Positions 8,180-17,362 of a DNA stretch of 30,255 nucleotides are shown one piece after another. Under the pieces are notes generated by a model. That model was given only the letters and a program-made list of their open reading frames with translations. It did not search any database and had not been told where the DNA came from. The position numbers and the translations under genes were made by a program. Each line of letters opens with the position of its first letter. The first letter of the stretch is position 1. Origin of the DNA: Dehalococcoidia bacterium UBA2588 (GTDB lineage: Bacteria > Chloroflexota > Dehalococcoidia > Lucifugimonadales > UBA3495); assembly GCA_002339805.1 (NCBI GenBank), contig DDKW01000051.1:1-30255 (forward strand), written 5' to 3'.

Positions 8180-8731
8180 TTAAGATTTTAAATTCAGAAC
8201 ATTTCCGGCGACAATATAGTCAACAGTATCAGAGGAAGCACTTATTATTTGATTGATTGTTCCTATGAGATCTTGAAACCATCGTCCTAATTGATGTTCT
8301 GATACCAATGATTTTCCGACTTCGCTGGTAACAATTATGGTTTCTGCAACTTGCTGATTACAGGTTATAATCAATTGTGTTATGTGATCAGTCAGCCATG
8401 TTTCATGTTCTTCGTAAGTTGCGTTTGGATGGTCTAATAGACGATTTGTGATCCAAAAATCCAGACTGTCAATTAATATAGTTAAAGGGTTATTTGAGTT
8501 CATTGTAAATTCAGAAATTGCGTCCCCTATGGTTAACGCTTCTTCCAGAGTAATCCAATTGGAAGGCCTTCTTTGTTTGTGGAGGATTATCCGGTTCCGC
8601 ATGGCTTCATCGGTGTCCTTGCCTGTAGCTAAGTATATTACTTGATTGCCCGAGTTTGCAGCTAATAATTCAGCATGGTTACTTTTACCTGACCTGATAC
8701 CTCCAATCACAAGACGAATTTTGCCAACCAT
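8180..8731 (-). CDS. cobU: Adenosylcobinamide kinase / adenosylcobinamide-phosphate guanylyltransferase
   Basis: A 183-residue bifunctional enzyme that phosphorylates adenosylcobinamide and then adds GMP to give AdoCbi-GDP, the substrate of CobS. The P-loop GGIRSGKS is at residues 10-17. The second conserved region with the guanylylated histidine lies in ILHKQRRPSNWITLEE. The strand-end LIDSLDFWITN and a VTSEVGKS motif also fit. It starts 2 bp after the cobQ stop, so coupling is likely. Confidence 0.92.
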   Translation of the reverse strand: MVGKIRLVIGGIRSGKSNHAELLAANSGNQVIYLATGKDTDEAMRNRIILHKQRRPSNWITLEEALTIGDAISEFTMNSNNPLTILIDSLDFWITNRLLDHPNATYEEHETWLTDHITQLIITCNQQVAETIIVTSEVGKSLVSEHQLGRWFQDLIGTINQIISASSDTVDYIVAGNVLNLKS

Positions 8732-8733
8732 AT

Positions 8734-10275
8734 TTAATCCCTAAAATTTATTTGGGTTTCTAATCCAGTTATTCTGTAAAGGAAATTCATATCTAGGCTG
8801 TTTCTAACCCAATCTGCTAATTTATTGTATTCGTTGTCCATAGAGTACTCATAATCATCATTTGTAACTATTATTCCTTTGGATTCAGATATGAACTTTA
8901 CTATGGACTGTCTTATAGCTGTATTATGGAAGAGTCCGTGTATATATGTCCCAAAAACAATACCATCATTTGATTCTACCCCGTCAGGGCAAGGAGTAAA
9001 ATCAGGGACGTCTTTTCGTGTTTCTAATATGAATGGCGAAGAAGATTCATGTATAGAAGCTCCCATATGTATTTCGTATCCAGAAATTTGGGAGTTTGTA
9101 GCATGCTTTAATAAACCGTGATTGCTTGCTACTTTCCCGGTGATTCTGTGGGTAGACTTAGTTGATGCGAAAGTGGTGGTGTGATTAAGCAAGCCTAAAC
9201 CTGAGTACTCGGGTAATTGGGATTCGACTAAATTAGGGTCCAATAATTGTTTTCCTAGCATTTGATATCCGCCACAAATTCCAATTATCGGTATGTTGTT
9301 GGCTTGGTGTAGCTGTGTGATTTTATCTGATATTCCGGTTTTTTCTAGCCATTGCAGATCGGATATAGTGGATTTACTTCCTGGAATTATTATTAGATCA
9401 GTAGCACTTAAAGAATCGGCAGTGGTGCTGAACTGGAGATTTACTAATGGGTCTCTCAGTAGAGGATCGAAGTCATCGAAATTGGAAATATGGGGAAGCT
9501 GTATAACGTTAACTGTAATGTGTTCCTCTTGGGTTTTGTGGCTAGGGAGGTCTAAAGCTACAGAATCTTCTTCGGGAATGTGTATGTCCCTGTAGTGATG
9601 AACTACACCAACAACTTTTTTTTGGGTTTTATTTTCTAACCAGTCAAGTCCGTCTGTAAGCAAGCTAATATCCCCGCGGAATTTATTAATAATGAAGCCT
9701 TTAATAAGATCTCTTTCTTCTGGTTCTAATATTTCTAAAGTACCGACTAGAGACGCAAACACTCCTCCTCTGTCAATATCTCCGCACAATAATACTGGAG
9801 CTTGGCAGTATTTTGCTACACTCATATTCACGATTTCATTTTTTTTCAAATTGATTTCTGCTGGACTACCTGCTCCTTCGATTACGACTATATCAAAAAG
9901 CCTTCGTAATTCATCTATGGATTGTGTAATGGATTCCCATAAAGTCGGTTTAAGATCGTAGTAGTCTCTGGCTTCAGCAGTTAAAAGAGGTTTGCCTAAA
10001 ACAACAACTTGGGAACGATGATCTGCTTCTGGCTTTAGTAACACGGGGTTCATTTGAACTGTAGCATCAATTCCACAAGCTTCGGCTTGAACGGCCTGTG
10101 CTCTCCCGATCTCTCCTCCATCTAAAGTTACAAAAGAATTATTAGACATATTTTGGGCTTTGAATGGAGCTACTTTAAAACCTTCTTGCCGGAACATTCG
10201 GCAAAGAGCTGATACTAACACACTTTTCCCGACGTGCGATGCGGTTCCTTGAACCATAATTACTTTGCCAAGCAC
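8734..10275 (-). CDS. cobQ: Adenosylcobyric acid synthase (glutamine-hydrolysing)
   Basis: A 513-residue amidotransferase that converts adenosylcobyrinate a,c-diamide to adenosylcobyric acid by four ATP- and glutamine-dependent amidations. The N-terminal synthetase domain opens with the modified P-loop VQGTASHVGKS (8-18); KAQNMSNNS, DIDRGGVFASL and FIINKFRGD follow. The C-terminal class I glutaminase domain has Cys334 in IGICGGYQML. GTG at 10275 is the start: an AAGGAAGGA ribosome site precedes it, and its G overlaps the TAG of the upstream phosphatase gene (TAGTG). Length is normal for CobQ/CbiP. Confidence 0.95.
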   Translation of the reverse strand: MLGKVIMVQGTASHVGKSVLVSALCRMFRQEGFKVAPFKAQNMSNNSFVTLDGGEIGRAQAVQAEACGIDATVQMNPVLLKPEADHRSQVVVLGKPLLTAEARDYYDLKPTLWESITQSIDELRRLFDIVVIEGAGSPAEINLKKNEIVNMSVAKYCQAPVLLCGDIDRGGVFASLVGTLEILEPEERDLIKGFIINKFRGDISLLTDGLDWLENKTQKKVVGVVHHYRDIHIPEEDSVALDLPSHKTQEEHITVNVIQLPHISNFDDFDPLLRDPLVNLQFSTTADSLSATDLIIIPGSKSTISDLQWLEKTGISDKITQLHQANNIPIIGICGGYQMLGKQLLDPNLVESQLPEYSGLGLLNHTTTFASTKSTHRITGKVASNHGLLKHATNSQISGYEIHMGASIHESSSPFILETRKDVPDFTPCPDGVESNDGIVFGTYIHGLFHNTAIRQSIVKFISESKGIIVTNDDYEYSMDNEYNKLADWVRNSLDMNFLYRITGLETQINFRD

Positions 10276-10904
10276 TAGTATCCTTCCTTCTTTTCTATGC
10301 CATGTATATGATGAGTGTCGTTGTAAGAAAGCAGAACAGTGTTATTTTCATATGTTTCAAAAATAGTTATTCCACAATTGGACAGGACGAATTTAAATGA
10401 GGACTCTAAAGGCAAGTCAAGCAGGGAACTGATTGCACATCTTAAAGAACCTCCATGCCCGACAATTAATATAGTATCGTTCATATGCTTGTCTTTATAT
10501 GTCTGCACTGGAGTTGATATTCTAGTATAAGTGTCTTTTATACTTTCTCCTTCAGGAGGGGTAAAATTCACATCATTCTTTGTGGATTGTGCGAACAATT
10601 CAGGGTAGGTATCTTCCCTTTCTTGTATTGTTAATCCTTCAAAGATACCAAAAAATCTTTCACGAAGGTTAGGATTTGTTACAATTTTCAGGTTAGATGA
10701 TGCAACTATAATCTTAGCGGTTTCTAATGTTCGATCTAGATCGCTTGAGTAAACTGCATCAAATTTGACCGTAGATAGCTGGTCAGCAGCTAAGCTAGCC
10801 TGATGTTTCCCAACTTCAGATAACGGAATATTGGTTTGGCCTTGAATTCTTCCTTCGGTATTCCATTGTGTTTCCCCATGGCGAACCATGTAAATCTTTC
10901 CCAT
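10275..10904 (-). CDS. cobC: Alpha-ribazole phosphatase-like histidine phosphatase
   Basis: A 209-residue member of the phosphoglycerate-mutase-like phosphatases. The phosphohistidine motif RHGET is at residues 8-12 and the second active-site histidine is His150 in VGHGG. RERFFG supplies the likely acid residue, Glu82. The superfamily has many substrates. Position between cobD and cobQ in a B12 operon makes removal of phosphate from alpha-ribazole phosphate or adenosylcobalamin phosphate the most likely job. Family is certain, substrate inferred from context. Confidence 0.85.
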   Translation of the reverse strand: MGKIYMVRHGETQWNTEGRIQGQTNIPLSEVGKHQASLAADQLSTVKFDAVYSSDLDRTLETAKIIVASSNLKIVTNPNLRERFFGIFEGLTIQEREDTYPELFAQSTKNDVNFTPPEGESIKDTYTRISTPVQTYKDKHMNDTILIVGHGGSLRCAISSLLDLPLESSFKFVLSNCGITIFETYENNTVLLSYNDTHHIHGIEKKEGY

Positions 10905-10934
10905 GTCAGTCCTTTTTTATTTAGTATAGCAATT

Positions 10935-12056
10935 TTATGTTACTTGATGGATGGCTTCGATTAGTATTTTGCAATCTGGTATTGATCTGATGCCTATGCG
11001 AACGTGTTCAGGGAGTCCAAAGCTAGTGCAATCTCTTACTATGATGTTTCTAAGTATTAGAGAGTCTCGCATTTTTTTGGCACTGGACACTTTGACTAGA
11101 ATGAAATTAGCATTTGAAGGTTCAACAGTGTAGCCCAAATCAGTTAGTGCATTGATCAGGTAGTTTTTGGATTTATCGATTATCTCTTTGCCTGTTTGTA
11201 TATGGTCATTCCCAGAGAAAAGATGAATGCCAGCATTTTGAGCCAAAGTATTTACGGACCATGGAGGAATATATTGATTAATTTGTGACGTGATTTCTGC
11301 ATTAGCAAGGCTGTATCCTAGTCTTAATCCGGTTATCCCATAAGATTTTGTAAGGGACCTTAAAAGAATCACTTTGTATTTCTGAACTAAATCGTATAGG
11401 TCTTGATGATCGGTTACGAAATCAATATACGCTTCGTCTAGGACTAATATTGATGATGCAGATTTTATTTTTTCTAGTAATGTGACTATTTGGGATTTAC
11501 TGAAATAGTTTCCAGTAGGATTATTGGGATTGCATAAGAATATTAGGTTAGGGTTGTGGTTTTGTATAAAGTTATAGGCTAATTCCCAGTCCCATTCCCA
11601 TCCAGGGTTAGTATAATGAGGTGTGATGAGTGAAATTTCTGCTTTTTGCAGGGTACTGGCAGTAAAATATTCTCCATAAGTAGGATGAAAGATTAAAGAT
11701 TTACTAGTGAGAGTATCAGTTATGGTTAGAAAAGCAGACGCTATAGCATAAATTAGTTCGGTTGAGCCATTCCCAATAGATATGTTATCCGGTGATAGGG
11801 AATATTGCTTGAGACTTTCTGTTATTTTCTCCTTTAGAAGTACACAATCTGGATCTGGATATTGCGACAGGTCTAAATTTTGACTTAATTCCAATATTTG
11901 AGAGGAGATGTTAATGGGGGATATGCTGGCGCTGAAATCTAGAACTTCTCTATATTTGAATTCACGAGATTCCAAGACATTGGTGCCCCCATGGATTGCT
12001 TTAGAATACTGAGATTCTTCTTTTGATAAAGTAATGATTTGTGAAATTAATCCCAT
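10935..12056 (-). CDS. cobD: L-threonine-O-3-phosphate decarboxylase (PLP)
   Basis: A fold-type I aminotransferase-like enzyme of 373 residues from ATG 12056. It has the HGGTN opening shared by CobD and HisC, the NPNNPTG loop, DEAYIDF and the PLP lysine in LTKSYGITGLRLGY (Lys237). CobD makes (R)-1-aminopropan-2-ol phosphate, which CbiB joins to cobyric acid. HisC is close in sequence, but the pduX and cbiB neighbours decide for CobD. The TTG at 12077 would overlap cbiB by 20 bp; ATG 12056 lies one base after the cbiB stop (TGAAATG) with AGGA upstream and is preferred. Confidence 0.88.
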   Translation of the reverse strand: MGLISQIITLSKEESQYSKAIHGGTNVLESREFKYREVLDFSASISPINISSQILELSQNLDLSQYPDPDCVLLKEKITESLKQYSLSPDNISIGNGSTELIYAIASAFLTITDTLTSKSLIFHPTYGEYFTASTLQKAEISLITPHYTNPGWEWDWELAYNFIQNHNPNLIFLCNPNNPTGNYFSKSQIVTLLEKIKSASSILVLDEAYIDFVTDHQDLYDLVQKYKVILLRSLTKSYGITGLRLGYSLANAEITSQINQYIPPWSVNTLAQNAGIHLFSGNDHIQTGKEIIDKSKNYLINALTDLGYTVEPSNANFILVKVSSAKKMRDSLILRNIIVRDCTSFGLPEHVRIGIRSIPDCKILIEAIHQVT

Positions 12057-12057
12057 T

Positions 12058-13005
12058 TCAGTAAATCCTGCTGACAATAATAGCTACGATAATCAAAGTG
12101 AATATTAATGATGAGGAGTATAACGATCTTACTGAATTCTGGATATCGTTATGTGATATTGGATGCTTTGATTGACCAAGATTGTAATGTCCTTGTTTTG
12201 ACAATTCAATTTCTAAGGCTCCTGCCATAGCTGCCATAGGCCATCCTGCATTCGGGCTTTCTGTGTTTCTGTGATGTTTTAACATAATGCTAAGACTCGA
12301 TGAAAACTTCTGTGAAGGCAAGAAAATAGAAGACAATACGATTAATGCTCCAGATAATCTGGAGGGTATCCAATTAACTATGTCGTCTAATTTTGCTGAT
12401 GCTTTGCCTAGAAGTTCGAATTCACCCCTATAACCTATCATGCTATCGAGTGTATTTATACTTCTATAAGCTAATGCGCCTGGGATCCCAAATATTGCAA
12501 ACATAAGTAATGGTGCTATGACGCTATCAGAAGTGTTCTCTGATACAGATTCAATAGTCGCAGCGAGGACTTGTTGCTCATTTAATTGACTAGGATCTCT
12601 GCTAACTAATGCTTTTAAATCTGTACGAGACTTGTCTAATCCAGATGATTTAATCGTCTTGGATATTTTGAGACTAGTTGATCCCAAGAGCCTCAAAGAG
12701 AAAGAGCTTTTCAGGAAGTATATTGATACTAATATATATATCCATTGGTTAACATTTTTTAAATATGCTAACAGTAGCCAAGTTGAAATTAGTATGGTCA
12801 TAGGTAGACATATGGCTAGTATAAGTCCATATATAAAAGATTTGCTCCCTGTGCGGGGCAATGGCTTAGATATCGTACTAATTATATTCCCTATCCATAC
12901 TGTAGGATGAATTTTGGCAGGCCATTCACCTATAATTAAGTCGATCGCCAATGATGCGACCAATATCACCAAAACAGAGGAATCGATATCTAGTAAAACA
13001 GACAT
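12058..13005 (-). CDS. cbiB: Adenosylcobinamide-phosphate synthase
   Basis: A 315-residue integral membrane protein with about four or five hydrophobic segments. It attaches aminopropanol phosphate to adenosylcobyric acid. Family motifs are HPTVWIGNII near residue 33, SRDPSQLNEQQVLAATIES followed by the SDSVIAP loop, NTLDSMIGY and SPNAGWPMAAMAGAL. It acts at the cytoplasmic membrane with CobS. Eight bases separate it from cobS. Confidence 0.93.
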   Translation of the reverse strand: MSVLLDIDSSVLVILVASLAIDLIIGEWPAKIHPTVWIGNIISTISKPLPRTGSKSFIYGLILAICLPMTILISTWLLLAYLKNVNQWIYILVSIYFLKSSFSLRLLGSTSLKISKTIKSSGLDKSRTDLKALVSRDPSQLNEQQVLAATIESVSENTSDSVIAPLLMFAIFGIPGALAYRSINTLDSMIGYRGEFELLGKASAKLDDIVNWIPSRLSGALIVLSSIFLPSQKFSSSLSIMLKHHRNTESPNAGWPMAAMAGALEIELSKQGHYNLGQSKHPISHNDIQNSVRSLYSSSLIFTLIIVAIIVSRIY

Positions 13006-13013
13006 TCAGATAA

Positions 13014-13790
13014 TCATCCTAGCAATCCATTGGTATTGAATATTATTAGAAGTGTAATCATACCGATGACTTCAGAAGTTTCATTGATTGCTCCGTAACA
13101 GTCGCCAGTTAATCCTCCTCCTAGTAGTTTCTTACTTAGATACCCGAATGCAATAGTCCAGCATCCCACTAACAGAATAGGTAAAAGTGCTAGGTATGAG
13201 TAGGTCAAGAGGATCGCAATGCCTATCGTTAATACATTTGCTATTATAAAAGACGCTGCTGTTTTTTCTGTTTGGAATGTGCTACCAAGCCCAATAGGCC
13301 TTATATATTTGAAAGTTACCAGCGCTAGTACCATTGCCCACCTAGAAAAAACAGGAAACATTATCAAGACATATAGACTTGTGCCAGATTCTAATGCATA
13401 GAAAATCAATGAGAATTTAATTATTAAGAGTACGATAACTCCTACCGTTCCGAATGCTCCTACGTGGGGATCTTTCATTATTTCCAATCTGCGTTCTGAA
13501 TTATGACCTCCAAAAAAGCCATCCATGCAGTCCATAAATCCGTCTAAATGCAGGAATCGAGTAGCGAAAGTAAGGAACATTAAAATAAACCCTGCGGTTA
13601 CATAATGAGGGAAATAAAATTCTAAACTCCAATATATTAGATAGCATATGCAACCAATTGATAATCCAACTACAGGGTAAAAAGATTTAGAAAAACTGAA
13701 TTCTTGATTTGAGTAGTTGAGTTTTTTCGGGGTTGGAACCCAAGTCAAAAAAGAAAATGACAAAATGAAAGATTTAATGATTAGCATCAT
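13014..13790 (-). CDS. cobS: Adenosylcobinamide-GDP ribazoletransferase (cobalamin synthase)
   Basis: A 258-residue polytopic membrane enzyme that joins AdoCbi-GDP and alpha-ribazole (phosphate). The acidic motif HLDGFMDCMDGFFGG lies near residues 81-95, followed by ERRLEIMKDPHVGAFG, and GGLTGDCYGA lies near the C-terminus; all are CobS landmarks. Its ATG overlaps the cobT stop by one base (TAATG), so translation is probably coupled. No good ribosome site of its own is seen. Confidence 0.93.
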   Translation of the reverse strand: MMLIIKSFILSFSFLTWVPTPKKLNYSNQEFSFSKSFYPVVGLSIGCICYLIYWSLEFYFPHYVTAGFILMFLTFATRFLHLDGFMDCMDGFFGGHNSERRLEIMKDPHVGAFGTVGVIVLLIIKFSLIFYALESGTSLYVLIMFPVFSRWAMVLALVTFKYIRPIGLGSTFQTEKTAASFIIANVLTIGIAILLTYSYLALLPILLVGCWTIAFGYLSKKLLGGGLTGDCYGAINETSEVIGMITLLIIFNTNGLLG

Positions 13791-14830
13791 TATGAAGAAT
13801 CAGACACTCCCGCTTCTCCAAAGGTGGCCATGTCGGTTAAACATTTCATTGCCGCTTCTACAATAGGCATTACTAAGGCAGCTCCAGTTCCTTCTCCGAG
13901 TCGCAGATTTAAATTTAATAAAGGTTCTATCCCCAGGTGTTCTAAGGCTATTATATGGCCAGGTTCTACCGACTGATGTGAGCCGAGCATATAATCCTTA
14001 GATATGGGATTGATAACGGATGCTATTAAGGCTGCTGCAGTGCATATAAAGCCATCGATTAAGACCGCTATATTGTTACTTGCACACCCTAGCATGAGGC
14101 CGGCTAAGAATCCGATTTCAAATCCACCAATTTTACTTAATACTTCTATCCCATCCGTAGGATTTGGAGTATGTAATCGGATGCTTTTGTCTATAACACT
14201 TATCTTGAGGTTAAGAGACTCTTCATTTATTCCAGTTCCTCTTCCTGTTACCTCTTCCGGAGCTTTATTACAAATGACTGCTGTGATGGCGCTAGCTGGA
14301 GTAGTATTGCCTATTCCCATTTCTCCACAAGCTACTAAATCTATATTTTGTTGAGAAAGTTCGTTTGCTAAATCTATTCCGTTATTAATACATTTTTCTG
14401 CTTGTTCTACAGTCATAGCTGGTTGTTGGGCAAAATTTTCTGTACCCGGAGCGATTCTCATAGACCGCAATTGTGGGTGGTCTGGAAGTTCAGATTTAAC
14501 GCCAGTATCTATAACCATGATATCTGAATTTGAGTTTCGTGAGATTGTGTTTATAGCGGCTCCACCGGTTAGGAAGTTTAGAACCATTTGTCCGGTTACA
14601 TCTTGTGGGTACTGGCTAACTCCTTCACTGACTATTCCATGATCTCCAGCTGCTACTACTGTCATTTTCTTTTCAATTTTATGCATGGGATTTTGGTATA
14701 TTCCAGCTAATTGAGCCGATAGCTCTTCCAGTTTACCTAAGCTTCCAGGAGGCTTTGTTAGTGTGCTCTGACGAGAGCGTGCGTCTTCTTGGGACTGGCT
14801 ATCTAATGGTTTGATGTTGATATTTATCAT
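13790..14830 (-). CDS. cobT: Nicotinate-nucleotide--dimethylbenzimidazole phosphoribosyltransferase
   Basis: A 346-residue enzyme that activates the lower-ligand base to alpha-ribazole phosphate using nicotinate mononucleotide. The sequence has KPPGSLGKLEELS at the start, AGDHGIVSEGVSQYP, GEMGIGNTTPASA and RLGEGTGAAL. Glu313 in the last motif matches the catalytic base of the Salmonella enzyme. Length is normal. It starts 1 bp after the cobO stop. No gene for making the lower ligand (bluB or bza) is in the window. Confidence 0.95.
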   Translation of the reverse strand: MININIKPLDSQSQEDARSRQSTLTKPPGSLGKLEELSAQLAGIYQNPMHKIEKKMTVVAAGDHGIVSEGVSQYPQDVTGQMVLNFLTGGAAINTISRNSNSDIMVIDTGVKSELPDHPQLRSMRIAPGTENFAQQPAMTVEQAEKCINNGIDLANELSQQNIDLVACGEMGIGNTTPASAITAVICNKAPEEVTGRGTGINEESLNLKISVIDKSIRLHTPNPTDGIEVLSKIGGFEIGFLAGLMLGCASNNIAVLIDGFICTAAALIASVINPISKDYMLGSHQSVEPGHIIALEHLGIEPLLNLNLRLGEGTGAALVMPIVEAAMKCLTDMATFGEAGVSDSS

Positions 14831-14831
14831 A

Positions 14832-15401
14832 CTAAAACTCTATTCCTGGTTGTGCTTTGATCCCTTCTTTGTACGGGTGTTTAACTAATGTCATATCTGT
14901 GACTAAATCGGCATATTCAATCAATTTTTCAGGCGCATTGCGGCCTGTAATTATTACGTGTAGCATTTCGGGTTTGTTTTTTAGAGTTTCTATTACTTCA
15001 TCAACGTCTACCCAGCCGTAATGCATTGGATATGTGAATTCATCTAGAATCATGAGGTTGTACTCATCGCTAGATATGAGGGTTTTACAGTCTTCCCAAT
15101 GAGCTTTTGCTAATTCCGCGCTTTGATCTAGATCTTTAGATCTCCAAGTGAAACCATCTCCCATGGCCTTCATAGTGATCCCTAGTTTTTTTGCAGCTCG
15201 CTGTTCTCCAAAATTTGCTGTTGAATGTTTAATGAATTGCATCATTATCACATTCATTCCTCGTCCCCATGCTCTAAACATGACTCCCATTGCTGCTGTA
15301 GTTTTACCTTTACCTGTACCGGTGTTGACTATTACCAGTCCTTTATTGATCCTTGGTCCAGTCACAGACTGAGGGGTTGTACTTGGGTCGTTTGTCGTCA
15401 T
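14832..15401 (-). CDS. cobO: Cob(I)yrinic acid a,c-diamide adenosyltransferase
   Basis: A 189-residue CobA/CobO-type ATP:corrinoid adenosyltransferase. The P-loop GTGKGKTT is at 28-35; [32 protein letters not shown] and [12 protein letters not shown] follow, as in the family. It transfers the adenosyl group of ATP to the Co(I) corrin, so a reductant for Co(II) is needed; the ferredoxin-like gene at the head of the operon is a candidate. An AGAGG site lies about six bases before ATG 15401, 8 bp after cbiA. Confidence 0.93.
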   Translation of the reverse strand: MTTNDPSTTPQSVTGPRINKGLVIVNTGTGKGKTTAAMGVMFRAWGRGMNVIMMQFIKHSTANFGEQRAAKKLGITMKAMGDGFTWRSKDLDQSAELAKAHWEDCKTLISSDEYNLMILDEFTYPMHYGWVDVDEVIETLKNKPEMLHVIITGRNAPEKLIEYADLVTDMTLVKHPYKEGIKAQPGIEF

Positions 15402-15409
15402 ATGTACCT

Positions 15410-16768
15410 CTACTTTGTTTTACAAAATTTTATAAAATTTTGTGCTAAATTTGGCTTGCTGGCTAAATGTATGTGAATATATGAAGCGTATGTTTTGTTG
15501 GTATAGAAACCTTCCGTACGGTCAGACTGATTCAATATCTTATACAGAACTTGTTTTTCATTAGATTCTCGATTGAGGTATGACCAATGGAATTCATGGC
15601 CTTTAGTTGATTGATTTTTTTGTAATATAGGACTGTGAATTTGAGATTTGATTTCCCTGTAGCCTAGAGTTAATTTAGCTTCAGTCATCATAGATTGATA
15701 TTGGAACACTCCTGCCATGGGCAGAGGTGTCCCATCTTCGGAAATGATGTTTTTGCCCAAATACATTAATCCTCCGCATTCTGCATAGATGGGAGTGTTA
15801 TTATTGGAAGCTTTGACTAGTGAATTCATCATAGACTTATTTAATGATAGCTCTTCAGCATATACCTCTGGAAAGCCACCTCCAATGTAGATTCCATCGC
15901 AGTCTTGAGGCAATGCTGTATCCATAATCGGGCTAAATGGTACTAACTCTGCTCCCCACGCAGATAATAGATCTAGTGAATCTTGATAGTAGAAGTTGAA
16001 AGCATGATCTTGTGCAATGGCGATTCTGACCGTAGAGAGAATATTTTGATCAGGGAAGATTAACGATTCATGGGTCGTCACACCTGCCTCTTTAGATATC
16101 GCCATAATCTTGTCTAAATCAATTGTTTTTGTTATTTGTTCGACTAGGCATTCCACCCATTCGTTTGCTATTGTTCCTTCAACTGTGGGTATTAGACCTA
16201 AATGTCTTTCCGGTTGTATCAATTCAGGTCTTCGTGGCATATATCCTAGAACAGGAATGCCAGTTGTTTCTTCGATTTGGGGTTTGCAAAAATCTATATG
16301 GCGCTCGCTGCTGATTCCATTTAGTATCACTCCGGCTATTTTGACTTTGGGGTCGAAAAGTTTAAATCCTAATATTTCTGCGGCGATACTCCTAGCCACC
16401 TTACTTGCGTCAGCCACTAGTATCACTGGAAGGTTCAGTAATTTAGATACATGGGCCGTTGAGCCTTCTTCGTTTAGATTGGAGTGTCCATCAAAAAGGC
16501 CCATTACTCCTTCAATGATAGAGATATCTGCTTTTGAGGAAGAACGATTATAAAGTTCAATTATCACTTTTTCATCTAGCATCCAAGAATCTAAATTGCG
16601 GCTAATGTTCTTACAAACAGAAGAATGATATGAAGGGTCTATGTAGTCAGGACCTGCCTTGAATGGCTGCACATTGTGTCCAGCACGAGTTAGAGCAGCC
16701 ATGATTCCCGTGGCAATAGTGGTTTTGCCTACTCCGCTTTTGACACCTGCTATTATTATTCCTGCCAT
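15410..16768 (-). CDS. cbiA: Cobyrinic acid a,c-diamide synthase
   Basis: A 452-residue amidotransferase (CbiA/CobB) that amidates the a and c side chains of cobyrinic or hydrogenobyrinic acid. The P-loop-like [10 protein letters not shown] is at 8-17, [12 protein letters not shown] at 37-48 and EGVMGLFDG at 86-94. The C-terminal glutaminase domain has the nucleophile Cys331 in [11 protein letters not shown] and ends with a conserved HIH motif. Presence of this enzyme means the pathway starts at cobyrinic acid, not only at salvaged cobinamide. The gene starts 4 bp after the ferredoxin-like gene. Its last codons contain a perfect 22-bp AT-rich palindrome (15422-15443). Confidence 0.94.
   Translation of the reverse strand: MAGIIIAGVKSGVGKTTIATGIMAALTRAGHNVQPFKAGPDYIDPSYHSSVCKNISRNLDSWMLDEKVIIELYNRSSSKADISIIEGVMGLFDGHSNLNEEGSTAHVSKLLNLPVILVADASKVARSIAAEILGFKLFDPKVKIAGVILNGISSERHIDFCKPQIEETTGIPVLGYMPRRPELIQPERHLGLIPTVEGTIANEWVECLVEQITKTIDLDKIMAISKEAGVTTHESLIFPDQNILSTVRIAIAQDHAFNFYYQDSLDLLSAWGAELVPFSPIMDTALPQDCDGIYIGGGFPEVYAEELSLNKSMMNSLVKASNNNTPIYAECGGLMYLGKNIISEDGTPLPMAGVFQYQSMMTEAKLTLGYREIKSQIHSPILQKNQSTKGHEFHWSYLNRESNEKQVLYKILNQSDRTEGFYTNKTYASYIHIHLASKPNLAQNFIKFCKTK
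15422..15443. repeat. Perfect 22-bp palindrome in the end of cbiA
   Basis: The 22 bases read identically on both strands: arms ACAAAATTTTA and TAAAATTTTGT. It encodes part of the last residues of CbiA (about NFIKFC) and lies about 20 bases before the cobO start. It could fold as a weak AU hairpin in the mRNA. Biased base composition may explain it. Confidence 0.6.
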
Positions 16769-16772
16769 AAAA

Positions 16773-17114
16773 TTAACCTAAATCCTTGGAAATATTTGGC
16801 CGCGGTAGTAAGTCTTGGGGATTATTTGGTATTTTATTCATGTTGACGACTCCCCTGACAGATATTTCAACTTCCCCATCGATCGATCCGTAAATGGTTT
16901 TTTCTTTGGTCTCATGGTTAATAATATCCATGCGAGGGCCATAGGTACATCCGAAGATGCATTTGCACGCGGTCACGTTTACGTTTTCTGAAGAATCAAA
17001 AGCTTGTTTAAGTTCCCATAAAATATCAAGAGGCGTTTTATTATCTACTTTTTTCCATAAACATCTTGCAGGATCAATACAAATCAATGCACTTATTTTA
17101 GGTTTGTTTTCCAT
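16773..17114 (-). CDS. [2Fe-2S] thioredoxin-like ferredoxin, first gene of the B12 operon
   Basis: A 113-residue protein with cysteines at 12, 18, 50, 52 and 56. The spacing Cys12-x5-Cys18 and Cys52-x3-Cys56, the YGPR after the last Cys, and the later IYGSIDGEVEI fit the thioredoxin-like [2Fe-2S] ferredoxin fold, in which similar Cys pairs hold the cluster. I infer an electron carrier. Because it is first after the cobalamin riboswitch and directly precedes cbiA and cobO, it may reduce Co(II) corrin to Co(I) for adenosylation, or serve another redox step. A cobalt-handling role is an alternative. ATG 17114 has AAGGAC upstream (17119-17124). Confidence 0.7.
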   Translation of the reverse strand: MENKPKISALICIDPARCLWKKVDNKTPLDILWELKQAFDSSENVNVTACKCIFGCTYGPRMDIINHETKEKTIYGSIDGEVEISVRGVVNMNKIPNNPQDLLPRPNISKDLG

Positions 17115-17133
17115 ATATGTCCTTATGAATGAC

Positions 17134-17163
17134 TAAAGCACTTGCCATCTGACAAGTGCTTTA
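17134..17163 (-). promoter_or_regulatory. Hairpin between the cobalamin aptamer and the first gene
   Basis: An 11-bp stem (arms AAAGCACTTG and CAAGTGCTTT plus one flanking A-T pair) closes an 8-base loop. It sits after the aptamer and 9 bases before the ribosome site at 17119-17124. It is not followed by a T-run, so it is not a standard terminator. It may be the P13-like hairpin whose loop contacts L5 of the aptamer, acting on translation. Stem is certain, role inferred. Confidence 0.6.
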
Positions 17164-17199
17164 TATGGGCCCTGATTCTGTATGCGCAGAATGTCAGAC

Positions 17200-17362
17200 A
17201 GTTTCTTTGGCAGGTCTCCTGACTTACACGAGATTACCTCTAAGCCTTCCCGACATCAAGACAGTGGCTTTAGGCTATATAATGTGTTTACAGTGGCGCA
17301 ACCGTGATGGACTTTCACCATCTTCCCTATTAAACATGTGTGCCAAAGATGCTATATTAACT
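17200..17362 (-). ncRNA. Cobalamin (AdoCbl) riboswitch aptamer
   Basis: On the minus strand the leader has the conserved blocks in order: AATAGGGAA (within 17323-17332), a P5 hairpin with arms GATGG/CCATC around loop TGAAAGT (17306-17322), CGCCACTGT (about 17288-17297) and the B12 box GTCAGGAGACCTGCC (17209-17223). CTTTGGCA (17341-17348) pairs with TGCCAAAG (17205-17212) to close the domain. Binding of cobalamin should lower expression of the downstream cob operon. The start of the aptamer falls almost at the predicted transcription start. Confidence 0.95.

Noticed and set aside
16110..16553. 147-residue open frame on the plus strand within cbiA
   Set aside because: Antisense to a well-conserved gene, no ribosome site or recognisable family; a shadow frame.
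17134..17163. Leader hairpin as an intrinsic terminator
   Set aside because: No T-run follows the stem on the minus strand.
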